Positions 51,605-61,087 of a stretch of 64,000 nucleotides of DNA are shown piece after piece (positions within the stretch are counted from its first letter, which is position 1; every line of letters begins with the position of its first letter). Location: assembly GCF_024600715.1 (NCBI RefSeq), contig NZ_CP102333.1, positions 1 to 64,000 of the forward strand, given 5' to 3'. Made by a program: the position numbers and the translations under genes. Source of the stretch: Streptomyces changanensis. Lineage in GTDB: Bacteria; Actinomycetota; Actinomycetes; Streptomycetales; Streptomycetaceae. Below the pieces are notes generated by a model, which saw nothing but the letters and a program-made list of their open reading frames with translations, had not been told where the DNA came from and searched no databases.

Positions 51605-52570
51605 GCCCGCCGTCCGGCCGTGGTCGTGGCGGCCGTGCGATGCCTCTCCGCCTCCGCGGATCCCAGCGCTCTGGATCGTGCCGTCGCGTACCCTACCGAC
51701 GGCCCCGTCGCCGCCCTGGCCGCCGAGCGGATCCGCGAGGACTCACCGCCGGCCGGTTCCGCCCGGAGTGGGTCTGGCTTGCCGAGGGCAGGTCAGGCGC
51801 GACATCGCCCGCGCCCTGTGGTGGGGGCGTGCCGACAGCGAGCGGCCCCTGGCACTCGACTGCCTCCAGGCGCGCTCCTCGGTCGCCGATACGGCCGCCG
51901 TCGCCACCGGGCTCTTGGACGCCGGGCACGCCGCCTTCGGCACGCGCCCCCTGTACAACCTCTCCCTCCCTCGCGGACTTAAGCACCCGACCGGAGCTGA
52001 CCGAGGCAGTGACTAGGCGCCGTGCGGCCTGCTCGCGGACGGGATGGAGCCGGGGGATCCAGCGCCGCTCTACGAGTGGGACCTGCGGCGGGCATCCCGG
52101 CGGACGCCGGCCGCCTTACGTTCCGCGAGGGCAGCGACGAGGAGTTCCCGGACGCCTTCGCCCGCGTGTCGGCCGACAGCCTCGACGAGGCCACCCGGGA
52201 CGAACTGCGTACAGAGGTCGCCAGGCAGGTGGCCGAGGAGGACATGGGGTTCTACCTCGACTGCCTGGGGGAGCACCGCTGGTGGAAGCTCGCCGAGCTG
52301 CCTGGCGGCACCCTCGCCGGGCTGGCTGTGCCGTCGGCCGCCCCGTACCAGCGCAACGTTGGTAATCGGGGGGTCGCGCTCGAGCAGCGCGGCAAGGGTC
52401 TGATCGACGAGATCCCCGGCGAGATCACCCGCTTCCACGCACTCGAAGGCGCCGAGCGCGTCACCGCGACGACGGACACCGCGAGCATCCCGAAGGCCGC
52501 GGCCTTCGACCGCGCCGGCTACAGGGTGACGGAGGTCCGTATGGTCCTGGAGGGCCCGGGCGCTGTATGA
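51605..52570 (+). pseudogene. GNAT N-acetyltransferase gene, multiply frameshifted
   Basis: Pieces in order: VAAVRCLSASADPSALDRAV, FRPEWVWLAE, VRRDIARALWWGRADSERPL, SVADTAAVATGLLDAGHAAF, then RLTFREGSDEEFPDAFARVS, WWKLAELPGGTLAGLAVPSA, APYQRNVGN and ALEQRGKGLIDEIPGEITRF to AFDRAGYRVTEVRMVLE. The RG-G acetyl-CoA loop (EQRGKG) is recognisable. At least three shifts and a short deletion make it inactive. Stand-alone GNATs modify small molecules. Confidence 0.75.
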
Positions 52571-53040
52571 CCGGCGCCCGGGGCGCTGCCGCGCCGAGCG
52601 GGCGCTCGGTAGGAGCGCGGGTGCGGCAGGCGCGTCCGGCTGGCAGGCGCGCCGGGTCCCGCCCGTCTGATCCGGCCCTCCCTCCGGGCGGCCAGACGCC
52701 ACCGCCCGGCGACCGCGACGCCGGAAGCTCCCATCTGGTCTCGCCGGTCGTACCTCACGCACGCTCCCGGCAGCAGTGGTCGCCGCCTGCACCGTCCCGG
52801 TCGGTCACCCCTCCCCGTGGAGCCGGACCGCCTTGTCCGGGCTGGGATTACAAGGGCCTGGCGCTGGATGCGGAACCACCCGCCGCCACGCCACTGACCG
52901 TCGCCGACGGCATCCGCCTCCTCGGCCGGGCAACCGCCGCAGACCCCGCCACCCGTGGCATCTGCGACGATGAGAACGGCCCTGCCCCGTGCCACCGGTT
53001 TGCCCCCCGAGCCTCGTACAGTCCCTGAGGAGGAGAACGA
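52571..53040. other. No recognised gene
   Basis: A plus-strand end PGWDYKGLALDAEPPAATPL, VADGIRLLGRATAADPATRG could be a gene scrap. GAGGAGGAG at the right edge is the ribosome site of the next gene. Confidence 0.35.
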
Positions 53041-53223
53041 GTGGCCAAGCGAGCAGAGCACTCCGCCATCACGCTGCTGCTGACCGTCTGCGGCGCTGCT
53101 CTCGTGGTCTTCTCCCCTGACGCCGCGGATCTACCGGTCGCCTGGTGGCTGGCCTTGAGTGCCTGCTGCTTCTGCGTGCTCGTGCTGGCTGCGCGCTGGC
53201 TGTCGGGAAGGCGCGGCCGGTAG
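53041..53223 (+). CDS. Small two-helix membrane protein (60 aa)
   Basis: A GTG start with GAGGAGGAG upstream. Sequence: MAKRAEHSAITLLLTVCGAA, then LVVFSPDAADLPVAWWLALS and CCFCVLVLAARWLSGRRGR. Two hydrophobic segments are separated by an aspartate-bearing loop, with a basic end. It is intact. Family unknown. Confidence 0.6.
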   Translation: MAKRAEHSAITLLLTVCGAALVVFSPDAADLPVAWWLALSACCFCVLVLAARWLSGRRGR

Positions 53224-53511
53224 GAGCACGTGCCGGAACAGCAGAGCCGGCTCGGGCTCACCCGCTGGACGGTTCGCGGCGGCCGCCTCCGCGCAGTGGC
53301 CTGGGCAGTCCCCCCTGCGGCGGGCTCCGCCCTTCCGCAGCCACAGCCTTCCGGCATCACTGCACATACTGCTCGTCGGACTCCTTCGCCCCTGCACTCC
53401 CGGCAGCGGCACACAGCCGAAGCGGTGTTCCAACCGGCGCATCCCTCGCCCAAGGCCCCGCAGTCCACGAGTCCTGCGCCCCTGTCTGACGACGCGTTGC
53501 GGACGGCGGCC

Positions 53512-54290
53512 CAGTGGGGTCCTGCTCCGGCGGACCGGCGGAGAAGCCCGCGAGGGAAGCGAGCGCTTCTGGAGCCTCTTCGGCCACGTGGAGCCCGGCG
53601 TCGATGCCGTGGCCGCGTACGTCCGGTGCCCACCGCCGCCAAATCTCCAGCGGGTTCCCGTACTGGTCCTCAAGGTCGTCGCGGAGCGACCGCAGAACCG
53701 GCGCCGGGCACCGTATCCGCGCCCCGGCGGCGCGGCCGTCCTCCTCGTGCCGCCGGTCGATGGTGAGGCCGGCCCGGTAGTCCTCCGGCACCGCGCGCAC
53801 GCCGGGTTCCGTCTGGCCGCGTGCCACTCGTCGTAGTTCTCCTGCTTCATGCTCTGCGGGTCGCCGCGGTACCAGCTGTCCGGATCGGCGTTGATGACCC
53901 GCTCGGGGATATCCGGCTGAGCGGGGAGAACAGTGCCACCACCGCGCGGCGAACTCAGCCGTGATGCGGGACAGGTGCTCGGTGGCGGGCAAGCAGTCGA
54001 TCAGCGCCACCCGTACGACCGCGTCGGGACGGTCGAGCGCGACACGCAGCGCGGCAGTGCCTCCTCCTCGGTCGTGCCCGGTGAGCGCGAACCGGGCATG
54101 GCCCAGGGAGCGCATCAGCTCGACCACGTCACCGGCAACGGCCTGCTGGGAGTACCCGGTGCGGTTTGCGGTAGGCGCCGGCCCGGTGGACCGGCCGTAC
54201 CCCCGCAGGTCGGGAAAGACCACGATGAAACCGCGCCGGACGAGGAGCGGGGCGACGCGATGCCAGGTGGTCGGGCTGTCCGACCGGCGG
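53512..54290 (-). pseudogene. Alpha/beta hydrolase (dehalogenase/epoxide-hydrolase-like) remnant
   Basis: WHRVAPLLVRRGFIVVFPDL, RGYGRSTGPAPTANRTGYSQ and LTGHDRGGGTAALRVALDRP show the nucleophile elbow (GHDRGG). RCPAPVLRSLRDDLEDQYGN and PDVRGHGIDAGLHVAEEAPE carry the acid and catalytic His. The N-terminal strand region is lost, and two compensating shifts (about 53,880 and 53,790) scramble the middle (the true frame includes MKQENYDEWHAARRNPAC). Inactive. Confidence 0.75.
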
Positions 54291-54408
54291 ACGGCCCGGC
54301 CGCGGCGCCCCGTTCCCAGGGCCTGCGGCGCTCGGATGCGGCGCCGCCTCCCGGAGCGCCTGCCCGCGGAAGGGGCCGCGGTCCCGGCGGGGGACCGCAC
54401 CGGTGGGG

Positions 54409-55606
54409 TCACCGGCGCGGCGGGTCCGTGACAACGACCTTCTCAGGGCCGCACCCGATGCGTTCGGCTTCCGCGGCGACATACGGGGGCAGCAGCGCCC
54501 GGGTCAGGTCGAAGCGGCCGTCTCCCAGGGACGACCTCTGCTCGACCATGAAGACCACGGGACCCGTCTGACAGGCGGCCTCGTACACGGCGCGCTTCTG
54601 GTTCACCGTGCCGTTCCCCTTGGTTCCCCTGACGTGGATCCCTCCTCTGACCACGTCCCGCGAGAACACCGCGCTCAACGCCGGATCGACCACGGTCGTC
54701 AAGCGGAGGGTGGCGTCCAGGCTCTTGTAGTTGACTTCGCAGACGCCCGCCGGGCCCTCGCCGCCACCGCCGGTGCGGGACCACGTCATCCCCTCGCGGT
54801 AGGCGGCCGGCAGGGTGAGGCCCTTGATCCCGCAGAACGATTGCGCGGTGACGTCCTGCCGGACGGCCGGCTCGGGAAGCCGGCCCAGCATCCGGTACGC
54901 ACCCGAGCAGCCGAAGTCGCGCAGGACGCCGTTCGCCGCGGACACGGCCGCGCGGGCCAGGACCGCACGGTCCTCCTCCTCGTGTTCGGAGAACGACTGG
55001 GTCCCCCCCCATGGCGAGGCCGACCACCGTGGCCGCGTCGTACTCGCGCGCCGGGCCCGTGCAGCTCTCCGGGAGGGCCAGCCACGCCCGGGACGCCGAC
55101 GCCATGCCGGGCAACCCGGCTCCCATGGAGGCCATCCGGGCGCCGAGGAACTCCTCGGGCCACTGCTGCGCGTCGGAGCCCCGCAGCCCGTCCAACGTAC
55201 GGACGTGCACAGTCAGCTGCCCTGCGGCCCTGCCCTCCCCGTAGCTGGTGATGCGGCACTGCCCGTAGACCAAGCCCCCCAGCGGATCGGGCTGCAGGGA
55301 CTGCTCCTCGACTCTGGTCTCGCGTTCGCCGAACAGCGCTTCCATCGTCCCGTCGTCGAAGGAGTCCCAGCAGGGGGCCGCCGCTTGGTTCAGCAGGGGC
55401 AGGGAGCCGGTGCGCCAGGCAGCGGTCCCCGCGCCGAGGACGGCGCCCGCGGTCCCGGCGGCGACGGCCGCACGGACGGTACGGCTCCGCAGCAGGCGCC
55501 GCAGAAAGGGCAGCCGCGCCGGGGTCCGGGCTCCGGGCTCCGCCTCAGCGCCGCCAGCGCTCCCGCCGGCGCCCGGCTCACGGCTGCCGCCGTTCGTGTC
55601 GGCCAT
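54409..55606 (-). pseudogene. Membrane-anchored protein gene with C-tract frameshift
   Basis: MADTNGGSREPGAGGSAGGA starts it; a membrane helix VRAAVAAGTAGAVLGAGTAA, an external domain CWDSFDDGTMEALFGERETR and ATVVGLAMGG follow. At a run of eight C (55,003-55,010) the frame changes, and SAANGVLRDFGCSGAYRMLG to EKVVVTDPPRR completes a coherent protein of about 398 residues. The ATG overlaps the stop of the upstream gene (GTGATGG). The run may vary or be a sequencing error. Confidence 0.7.
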
Positions 55607-56016
55607 CACGCCTCTCCCCCGGTCCCGCATCCGACGCGCTTGCTCGCGGACGCGACGAAGTTCTCGAACACCCGCCGGTCGTCGGGCCGGCCGCGGCCCT
55701 GCAGGCCCAGCCCCACTCTCCCGTAGAAGACCGTGGGCCGGCCGTCGCAGACCCTGCGCACAAGTCCCTTGCCAGTGCCCTCGGGCAGCCCCGCGAACAG
55801 CGCCGCTATGCGCGGGACGCCCGCCATCACGAACTGGGCGGCGGGCTCGTCCGGCCCGCGCATCCCGGCCGCCCACGCCGAACAGGTCTGGAGGTGCTCG
55901 CTGACCACCCCGACCTGCTCCTCGTAGGAACCCGACTTGCCGAATTCGAAGACCACACCGGGGATCCGGCACAAGGGGGTCCGGGCGCGGCCGTCCGGCG
56001 CCGCGACCTTCACCAT
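55606..56016 (-). CDS. Hypothetical protein (136 aa), partner of the membrane-anchored protein
   Basis: MVKVAAPDGRARTPLCRIPG begins it (a start at 56,028 adds four residues). VVFEFGKSGSYEEQVGVVSE, CSAWAAGMRGPDEPAAQFVM and GKGLVRRVCDGRPTVFYGRV follow. It overlaps the next gene by its stop, so the pair forms an operon. Family unknown. Only about 33 bases separate it from the divergent HTTM gene. Confidence 0.65.
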   Translation of the reverse strand: MVKVAAPDGRARTPLCRIPGVVFEFGKSGSYEEQVGVVSEHLQTCSAWAAGMRGPDEPAAQFVMAGVPRIAALFAGLPEGTGKGLVRRVCDGRPTVFYGRVGLGLQGRGRPDDRRVFENFVASASKRVGCGTGGEA

Positions 56017-56048
56017 GGGCGACGACATACGTCCGCCAGCACCACGCG

Positions 56049-56949
56049 GTGGACCGGCTGTCGCTGGTCCGCCTCACGACCGGAGCCGCCGTAGTGCGCA
56101 CGGTGTGGCACCTGCCGCCCGGCCGGTTCCTCGCCGACTACACCCGGCTGGTCGACGAGGCCGGGGACGAGCCGGTCAAGGGCCGTCCGCTGGTCCCGCT
56201 GGCGTACGAGGCGCTGCGCGCCGTCGCGGTGGTGTCCGCCGGGGCCTGGGCGCTCGGTGCCGGGCAAACCGGCCGTCCGGGTCGCGGCGAACGTCTCCTT
56301 CGGCCTGTTGCAGCACCAGGTGGTACGGCTCGACCGGACCCTCTGGAGCTACAACAGCCACCTCAACATCTTCCTCGGGCTACTGTCACTCGTGGAGGAC
56401 ATCGAGCGCGACGGCGATCAGGATTCCGCCGCCGCGTACGCCACCGCCCTGCTGGCCGCCATGCAGTCCTACTACGCGGCCATGTACCTCCAGTCGGGCC
56501 TGGCCAAGGTGCTCACCGTCGGCTGGAAGTGGACTCGCGGCTCGACGCTGCGCGGCGCCTGGGCAGAGCTCGGCACCCCGCTCGGCAAGCAGCTCTCGGC
56601 CGTGGGGCCGAACCCCGCGCGGGCCGCCTCGACCGGCGCGCTCGTCTACGAACTCCCCTTCGCGCCGCTGATGCTGGCGGCCTGGCGGCTCCGGTGGCTG
56701 CTGGGGCTGTCCTCCGCGGGCTTCCACGGCGCCGTCAAGGCCACCATGAGCATCTCCTTCTGGCACCTGTCCTGGTACTCCGTCCCGCTGTTCGCCGCCC
56801 CGGACCGGGCCACCGTCGCCTGCTCCCGGCTCCTGAAGGCCGGCCGCCGCAACCGGTGGGCCGGTCTGGGCCTGGCGGTGGCGGGTGCCGCCGTGGGTGC
56901 CGCTCCACTCGTCGCATCCTGGCTGAAAGGAAGGCATGCACGTGTTTGA
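56049..56949 (+). pseudogene. HTTM-type membrane protein gene, one-base frameshift
   Basis: From GTG 56,049: MDRLSLVRLTTGAAVVRTVW, then AYEALRAVAVVSAGAWALGA. A shift near 56,260 leads into KPAVRVAANVSFGLLQHQVV, LDRTLWSYNSHLNIFLGLLS, QSYYAAMYLQSGLAKVLTVG and GWKWTRGSTLRGAWAELG. The last two segments are typical of HTTM (vitamin-K-carboxylase-like) domains. It ends 14 bases inside the P450 gene. A role in membrane-bound tailoring is inferred from context. The 5-prime junction is abrupt. Confidence 0.7.
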
Positions 56950-58132
56950 CCCCGAGATCCTGCTGACGGAGAAGACCGCGCTCGACCCGTACCCGGTCTT
57001 CGCCCGGATGCGCGCGCTGGACCCGGTGCACTGGAACGAACCAACAAACTCCTGGTACGTCCCCACCTACGGCGACGTCGCCCGGCTGCTGCTGGAGGAG
57101 AGCCTCTCCGCCTGCCCGGGCGACTACACGGGACCGCAGCGCGACGAGGACCGTCCCGAGGTCGAGGAGGCCATGGCCTTCTTCAACTCCTGGATGGTCT
57201 TCAGCGACCCGCCGCACCAGACCCGGCTCCGGGAGACGGTCGCCCCCGCCTTCCCGCGCCGCAGCGCCGAGGCCTGGGCCGGCCACGTCCGCCGGACGGC
57301 ACGGGAGCTGCTCGACGCCGTGGGCGAGGGGGAGACCGACCTTTTTGGCGCCTTCGCCGCACCTCTCGCCGTGCGCCTCACCTGCGCGGTGCTCGGGGTG
57401 CCGGAGCAGGACGTGCAGCTGGTCCAGGACTGGTCGTCCCGGCTGATCGGCTTCCTGAGCACCCCCACGGCGGACCCGGTGCGGGCCAGGATCGCGCTCC
57501 AGGCGCGGGACGACCTGCGGAAGTACCTCCAGGACACTGTCATCCCGGGGCTGCGCGCCACCGACGACGAACGGCTGATTCCCCTGCGCGGGATCGCCGA
57601 GCTCAACCCCGAGGACGCGCTCGCCCTGTTCGCCCAGCTCCTGACCGGGGGGATCGACCCGGTGGCCAGCGCACTGGCCACCACGGCCGACGTCCTACTG
57701 CGCTGGGACCCCGCGGCCCGGGCGGAGGCGCTCGCCCGGCGGGAGCTGCTGGAGGCGGTCGTGGAGGAAGCCCTGCGCTACGACGCCCCGTTTCACTTCG
57801 TTCCGCGGTCCACCACCGTGCCGTTGGAGATCGGCGGGCGCAAGGTGCCGGCCGGCTGGCGCCTGGTCCTGGTGATCGCCTCGGCCAACCGGGACGAGGC
57901 CGTCTACGAGGGCCCGGACGCGTTCCGCCCGGGCCGCAGCGGGCCGCGTCACCTGTCCTTCGGCCTCGGACGCCACTACTGCCTGGCCGGGCTGCTGTCG
58001 CGGGTCATCCTCCGGGAGGGCGTGCTGGCTCTCCTGGAACGGCTGGACGGCACCGAGGCGCGCCCCCTGGCCACCGTGCGCACCCCGGCCTTCGGCGTCA
58101 CGACCTGGCCGCGGCTCATGATCGCATTCTGA
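56936..58132 (+). CDS. Cytochrome P450 (398 aa)
   Basis: MHVFDPEILLTEKTALDPYP starts the protein. EALRYDAPF gives the ExxR at about residue 278, and LSFGLGRHYCLAG gives the heme-binding loop with Cys at about residue 349. The I-helix reads LLTGGIDPVASAL at about 236-245, where the usual acid-Thr pair (AGxDT) has Pro in the Thr place, hinting at altered oxygen chemistry. Bacterial class I P450s hydroxylate metabolites with ferredoxin partners. It is translationally coupled to the HTTM gene and is intact. Confidence 0.9.
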   Translation: MHVFDPEILLTEKTALDPYPVFARMRALDPVHWNEPTNSWYVPTYGDVARLLLEESLSACPGDYTGPQRDEDRPEVEEAMAFFNSWMVFSDPPHQTRLRETVAPAFPRRSAEAWAGHVRRTARELLDAVGEGETDLFGAFAAPLAVRLTCAVLGVPEQDVQLVQDWSSRLIGFLSTPTADPVRARIALQARDDLRKYLQDTVIPGLRATDDERLIPLRGIAELNPEDALALFAQLLTGGIDPVASALATTADVLLRWDPAARAEALARRELLEAVVEEALRYDAPFHFVPRSTTVPLEIGGRKVPAGWRLVLVIASANRDEAVYEGPDAFRPGRSGPRHLSFGLGRHYCLAGLLSRVILREGVLALLERLDGTEARPLATVRTPAFGVTTWPRLMIAF

Positions 58133-58174
58133 TTCGCCGTCCGAACCACCGCCACCGGTTCCCGAGAGAGAGCC

Positions 58175-59057
58175 ATGCCAATCGTGACGACCATCGTGGG
58201 GCAGGGACTCGCGGCTCACCGGGCCTGGGCCTCGCTGCGTGGTTCCGAACTCTTCTGTACCGGGAGAAGGGCCGCTGTGGCGTCCCGGGTGCCGACACGG
58301 CGGCGGCCGAGACGTGGCGGGACCTGCTCGCGACCCCGGAGATCGACCTGCTCCTCGCGGTGCCTCGGCCGGCCGGGTGGCCCTCGGGCAGGCCGCCCGG
58401 GGTTCCGGGAAGGCAGTCCTGCTGGAGGAGGGACTGCCGCTCTCCGCGGCCGAGATCCACCAACTCGCCGAGGACAACAGCGAGGGCGCGGCCCTCGTCG
58501 GCATGGTGCTGCCCCTCCGCGGCCTGCTGGCCGCCGGCCGCGGCATCCTGGACCGGGAGTGGACGCCTGCAGCCTGTGGCGGGCTGATTCTCTCCGGATC
58601 CGCCCCCGGGCGGCCTCGGCCCAGTGGGGGCCGGCGGACGCGGCCGGGCTGCGGGCGGACGGCGGACGACTGCCCGAGGTCTTGGTGCGGACCATCAGCC
58701 CGTACCTCGACCTCGCCTGCCAGCTGTTCGGCAGGCCGGTCTCCGCGCCTCGGCGGGGCGGTGACCGGCTGGGCCGCCGGGAGCGTCGAGTTCAAGTCCG
58801 GCGCGCGGCTCTCCCTGGCGGTCACGGTCCGCTCGGGTGTCGATGCGACCAGCCTGTCCATCACGGACGTCGACCAGTCCGTCACCTTGCGGGGCCGCGG
58901 ACTGCGGGTGGAGGACACCGACGGTCTGGTGTCCCGTGGCATCCCGCCGCTCGAAGACATCCGGCTCTCCTCCTACGCCGACATGGCGCTCGTAGTGGGC
59001 GGAGCCTGCTCCACCAGCCGCGCCTCTCCCGAGACCACCCGGGCGCTGGCCAACTGA
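58175..59057 (+). pseudogene. Gfo/Idh/MocA-type oxidoreductase, several frameshifts
   Basis: MPIVTTIVGQG starts it; TWRDLLATPEIDLLLAVPRP, then VALGQAARGSGKAVLLEEGL, PLSAAEIHQLAEDN and VGMVLPLRGLLAAGRGIL show the D-x-V-x-V-xTP and GKxVLxEKPL-like segments of the family in several frames. A C-terminal piece VTGWAAGSVEFKSGARLSLA to ALAN is intact in one frame. NAD(P)-linked sugar or imine reduction is typical. It lies in the HTTM-P450 operon. Confidence 0.65.
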
Positions 59058-59135
59058 CTGGTGCTGCTCCGGGCCTGACTGTCTGACAGCGAACGAGGCC
59101 GCTACCTCGCATCCCCGAATTCGACGAAATTCACC

Positions 59136-60044
59136 GTGCGGCAACCCGCACCAGTCTGGACCAAGCGGGGTGCCCGCAACCTGCACCTCCCGGTCACCAC
59201 CGGATCCATCTCCAGCCCGATGGGGCGGGGGAGCGACAGCTCGCCCGTCAAGGTCGAACTCGAGAGCGTCCCCACCTACCTCGCCGACTCGATGCAGTTC
59301 GTCCTGGAGTTCGGCTGCCGGCTAGCCCCGGAGGGCTCCTACTACCTGATGCCGTCCTTCCGGGGCGAGGCGGCGGACGAGACCCACCTGTGCCAGTTCT
59401 TCCACAGCGAGGCGGAGATAGCGGGCGGCCTCGACGACATGATAGAGGTGGTCGAGGCATATCTGCGGCACCTGGCCGGAGCCCTGCTCACCCACAGCCG
59501 CGATGCTGTGACCGGAATGGCCGGGACAGTGCAGCACCTGGAGGAGCTGGCCAGCAGCGGCCCGCTGCCCCGGATTACCTTCGATGAGGCCTACGGGATC
59601 TTGAAGGACCTACCCGGAGCCGTCAAGGAGCTGGAGCCCGGCTGCCGGAGCCTCACCCGCGAGGGCGAGCGCGTCCTGATGGACAAGTTCGGCGGGTACG
59701 TCTGGCTGACCCACCCCGACCACCTGAGTGTGCCCTTCTACCAGGCCTTCGACCCGCAGGACCCGACCAAGGCGCTGAGCGCCGACCTGCTGTTCGGCGT
59801 CGGCGAGACGGTCGTCGCGGGCGAGCGCCACACCGACGTCGCCGACCTGCGCCGCGCCCTTGACCTGCACGAGGTCCCCAAGGACGCCTACGAGTGGTAC
59901 GTCACCATGAACGAGCGCCACCCGATGCGAACCTCCGGCTTCGGGCTCGGCGTCGAGCGGTTCTTGCTCTGGGCAACCCAGCACGACGACATCCGTGACC
60001 TCGCCCTGCTGCTGCGCTTCAACGGCGCAAACATCCTGCCCTGA
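59136..60044 (+). CDS. Stand-alone class II aminoacyl-tRNA synthetase-like enzyme (AsnRS-type)
   Basis: This 302-aa protein has class II signatures: VPTYLADSMQFVLEFGCRLA, motif 2 FRGEAADETHLCQFFHSEAE at about 75, and motif 3 GFGLGVERFLLW at about 268. It lacks the N-terminal OB anticodon-binding domain of AsnRS/LysRS, as in archaeal asparagine-synthetase-like and other amide-forming paralogues. Such enzymes activate an amino or organic acid as adenylate and pass it to an amine rather than to tRNA. The position after P450 and Gfo/Idh genes suggests a biosynthetic role. The GTG start at 59,136 is chosen. It is intact and closed by a terminator. Confidence 0.82.
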   Translation: MRQPAPVWTKRGARNLHLPVTTGSISSPMGRGSDSSPVKVELESVPTYLADSMQFVLEFGCRLAPEGSYYLMPSFRGEAADETHLCQFFHSEAEIAGGLDDMIEVVEAYLRHLAGALLTHSRDAVTGMAGTVQHLEELASSGPLPRITFDEAYGILKDLPGAVKELEPGCRSLTREGERVLMDKFGGYVWLTHPDHLSVPFYQAFDPQDPTKALSADLLFGVGETVVAGERHTDVADLRRALDLHEVPKDAYEWYVTMNERHPMRTSGFGLGVERFLLWATQHDDIRDLALLLRFNGANILP

Positions 60045-60052
60045 CCGGCCGG

Positions 60053-60095
60053 AGGCCGTGGCCCCGCACACACCTTGTGCGCAGGGCCACGGCCT
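60053..60095 (+). terminator. Terminator of the P450/synthetase operon
   Basis: Perfect 12-bp stem AGGCCGTGGCCC (60,053-60,064) / GGGCCACGGCCT (60,084-60,095) with a 19-base loop that holds a smaller hairpin, 8 bases after the stop codon. Confidence 0.85.
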
Positions 60096-60212
60096 GTGCC
60101 GGCGGGCGGGTGCCACCGCAATTCTCAGATTGAGTGAGACGCCGGGCCGCATCGCGTCTCACTCAAAGTGACCCATCTCTGGTCACGGCCTCGGCGTGGT
60201 TCACCTTCACTA

Positions 60213-61074
60213 AGACGTCATTTCAGTTGGCTAGTCGGCGGTGACATATGAGGGTCGCGGCGATGGCTGTGAAGGCGAGGAAGTGTTCCGGCTTGCGTTC
60301 GTAGCGGCGGTGGAGACGGCGGCAGCCGGACAGCCAGGACATGGTCCGCTCCACGACCCAGCGGTGCCGGCCCAGCCGCTGGGACGACTCGATGCCCTTG
60401 CGGGCAAGTCGGTGCCGGATGCCGCGGGAAGCGAGCCATCGCCGCAGGTTCTGGTAGTCGTAGCCCTTGTCACCGTGCAGCTTGCCGGGCCGCCGGCGTC
60501 GAGGGCCGCGACGCGAGCGGATGGGCGGGATGCCGCACACCAGCGGGATGAGGGCCTGGCTGTCGTGGAGATTGGCGGCGGAGATGCCGATCGACAGGGG
60601 CAGGCCCTGGCGGTCGACGATGAGGTGGATTTTCGATCCCTTCTTGCCACGGTCGGTCGGATTCGGTCCCGTCAGCTGCCCCCTTTGAGGGCCCGGACGC
60701 TGACCGAGTCGATCGCGCACCGCGACCAGTCCAGCTCACCCCGGGCACCGAGTTCATCCAGGACCAGGCGGTGAAGTTTGGCCCACACCCTGGCCTCGGT
60801 CCACTCGGTGAACCGGCGGAAGGCTGTCACGCCCGACAGTCCGAAGCCTGGTGGCAGTTGATTCCAGGTGCAGCCTGAGGTGGCCACGAAGATGATCGCG
60901 GCCAGCACCTCGCGGTCACCTCGCCGCCGGTGCCCACCACCCTGGGGGCGGACCGGCGCCGGCGGCACCACCCGCTGGAACAACGTCCACAGGTCTTCCG
61001 GCGCCATCCGCTCGACAAGCGCAGCAGTCATCACCCCAGACTGCCGCAAGATCATGCCAACTGAAATGACGTCT
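60213..61074 (-). mobile_element. Intact IS5-type insertion sequence (862 bp)
   Basis: Inverted ends AGACGTCATTTCAGTTGGC (60,213) and GCCAACTGAAATGACGTCT (ending 61,074) are perfect over 19 bases, flanked by TA on both sides. A truncated copy of its left end lies at 45,442. Confidence 0.9.
60223..61034 (-). CDS. IS5-type transposase made by -1 frameshift
   Basis: MTAALVERMAPEDLWTLFQR starts it; LDWSRCAIDSVSVRALKGGS holds the first Asp and ends the first frame. One base back at AAAGGGGGC (near 60,680), GQLTGPNPTDRGKKGSKIHL continues to KLHGDKGYDYQNLRRWLASR (second Asp) and HRWVVERTMSWLSGCRRLHR (Glu region). It appears complete. Confidence 0.87.
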
Positions 61075-61087
61075 TAGCCCCGGACCG

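Noticed and set aside
54443..56101. One 552-codon minus-strand gene
   Set aside because: The frame joins the antisense of the HTTM start, a shadow of the 136-aa gene and only part of the membrane-anchored protein; the ATG at 55,606 and the frameshift at C8 explain the data better.
57695..58960. A 421-codon minus-strand frame across P450 and oxidoreductase
   Set aside because: Shadow of two plus-strand genes with Ser/Arg/Pro composition.
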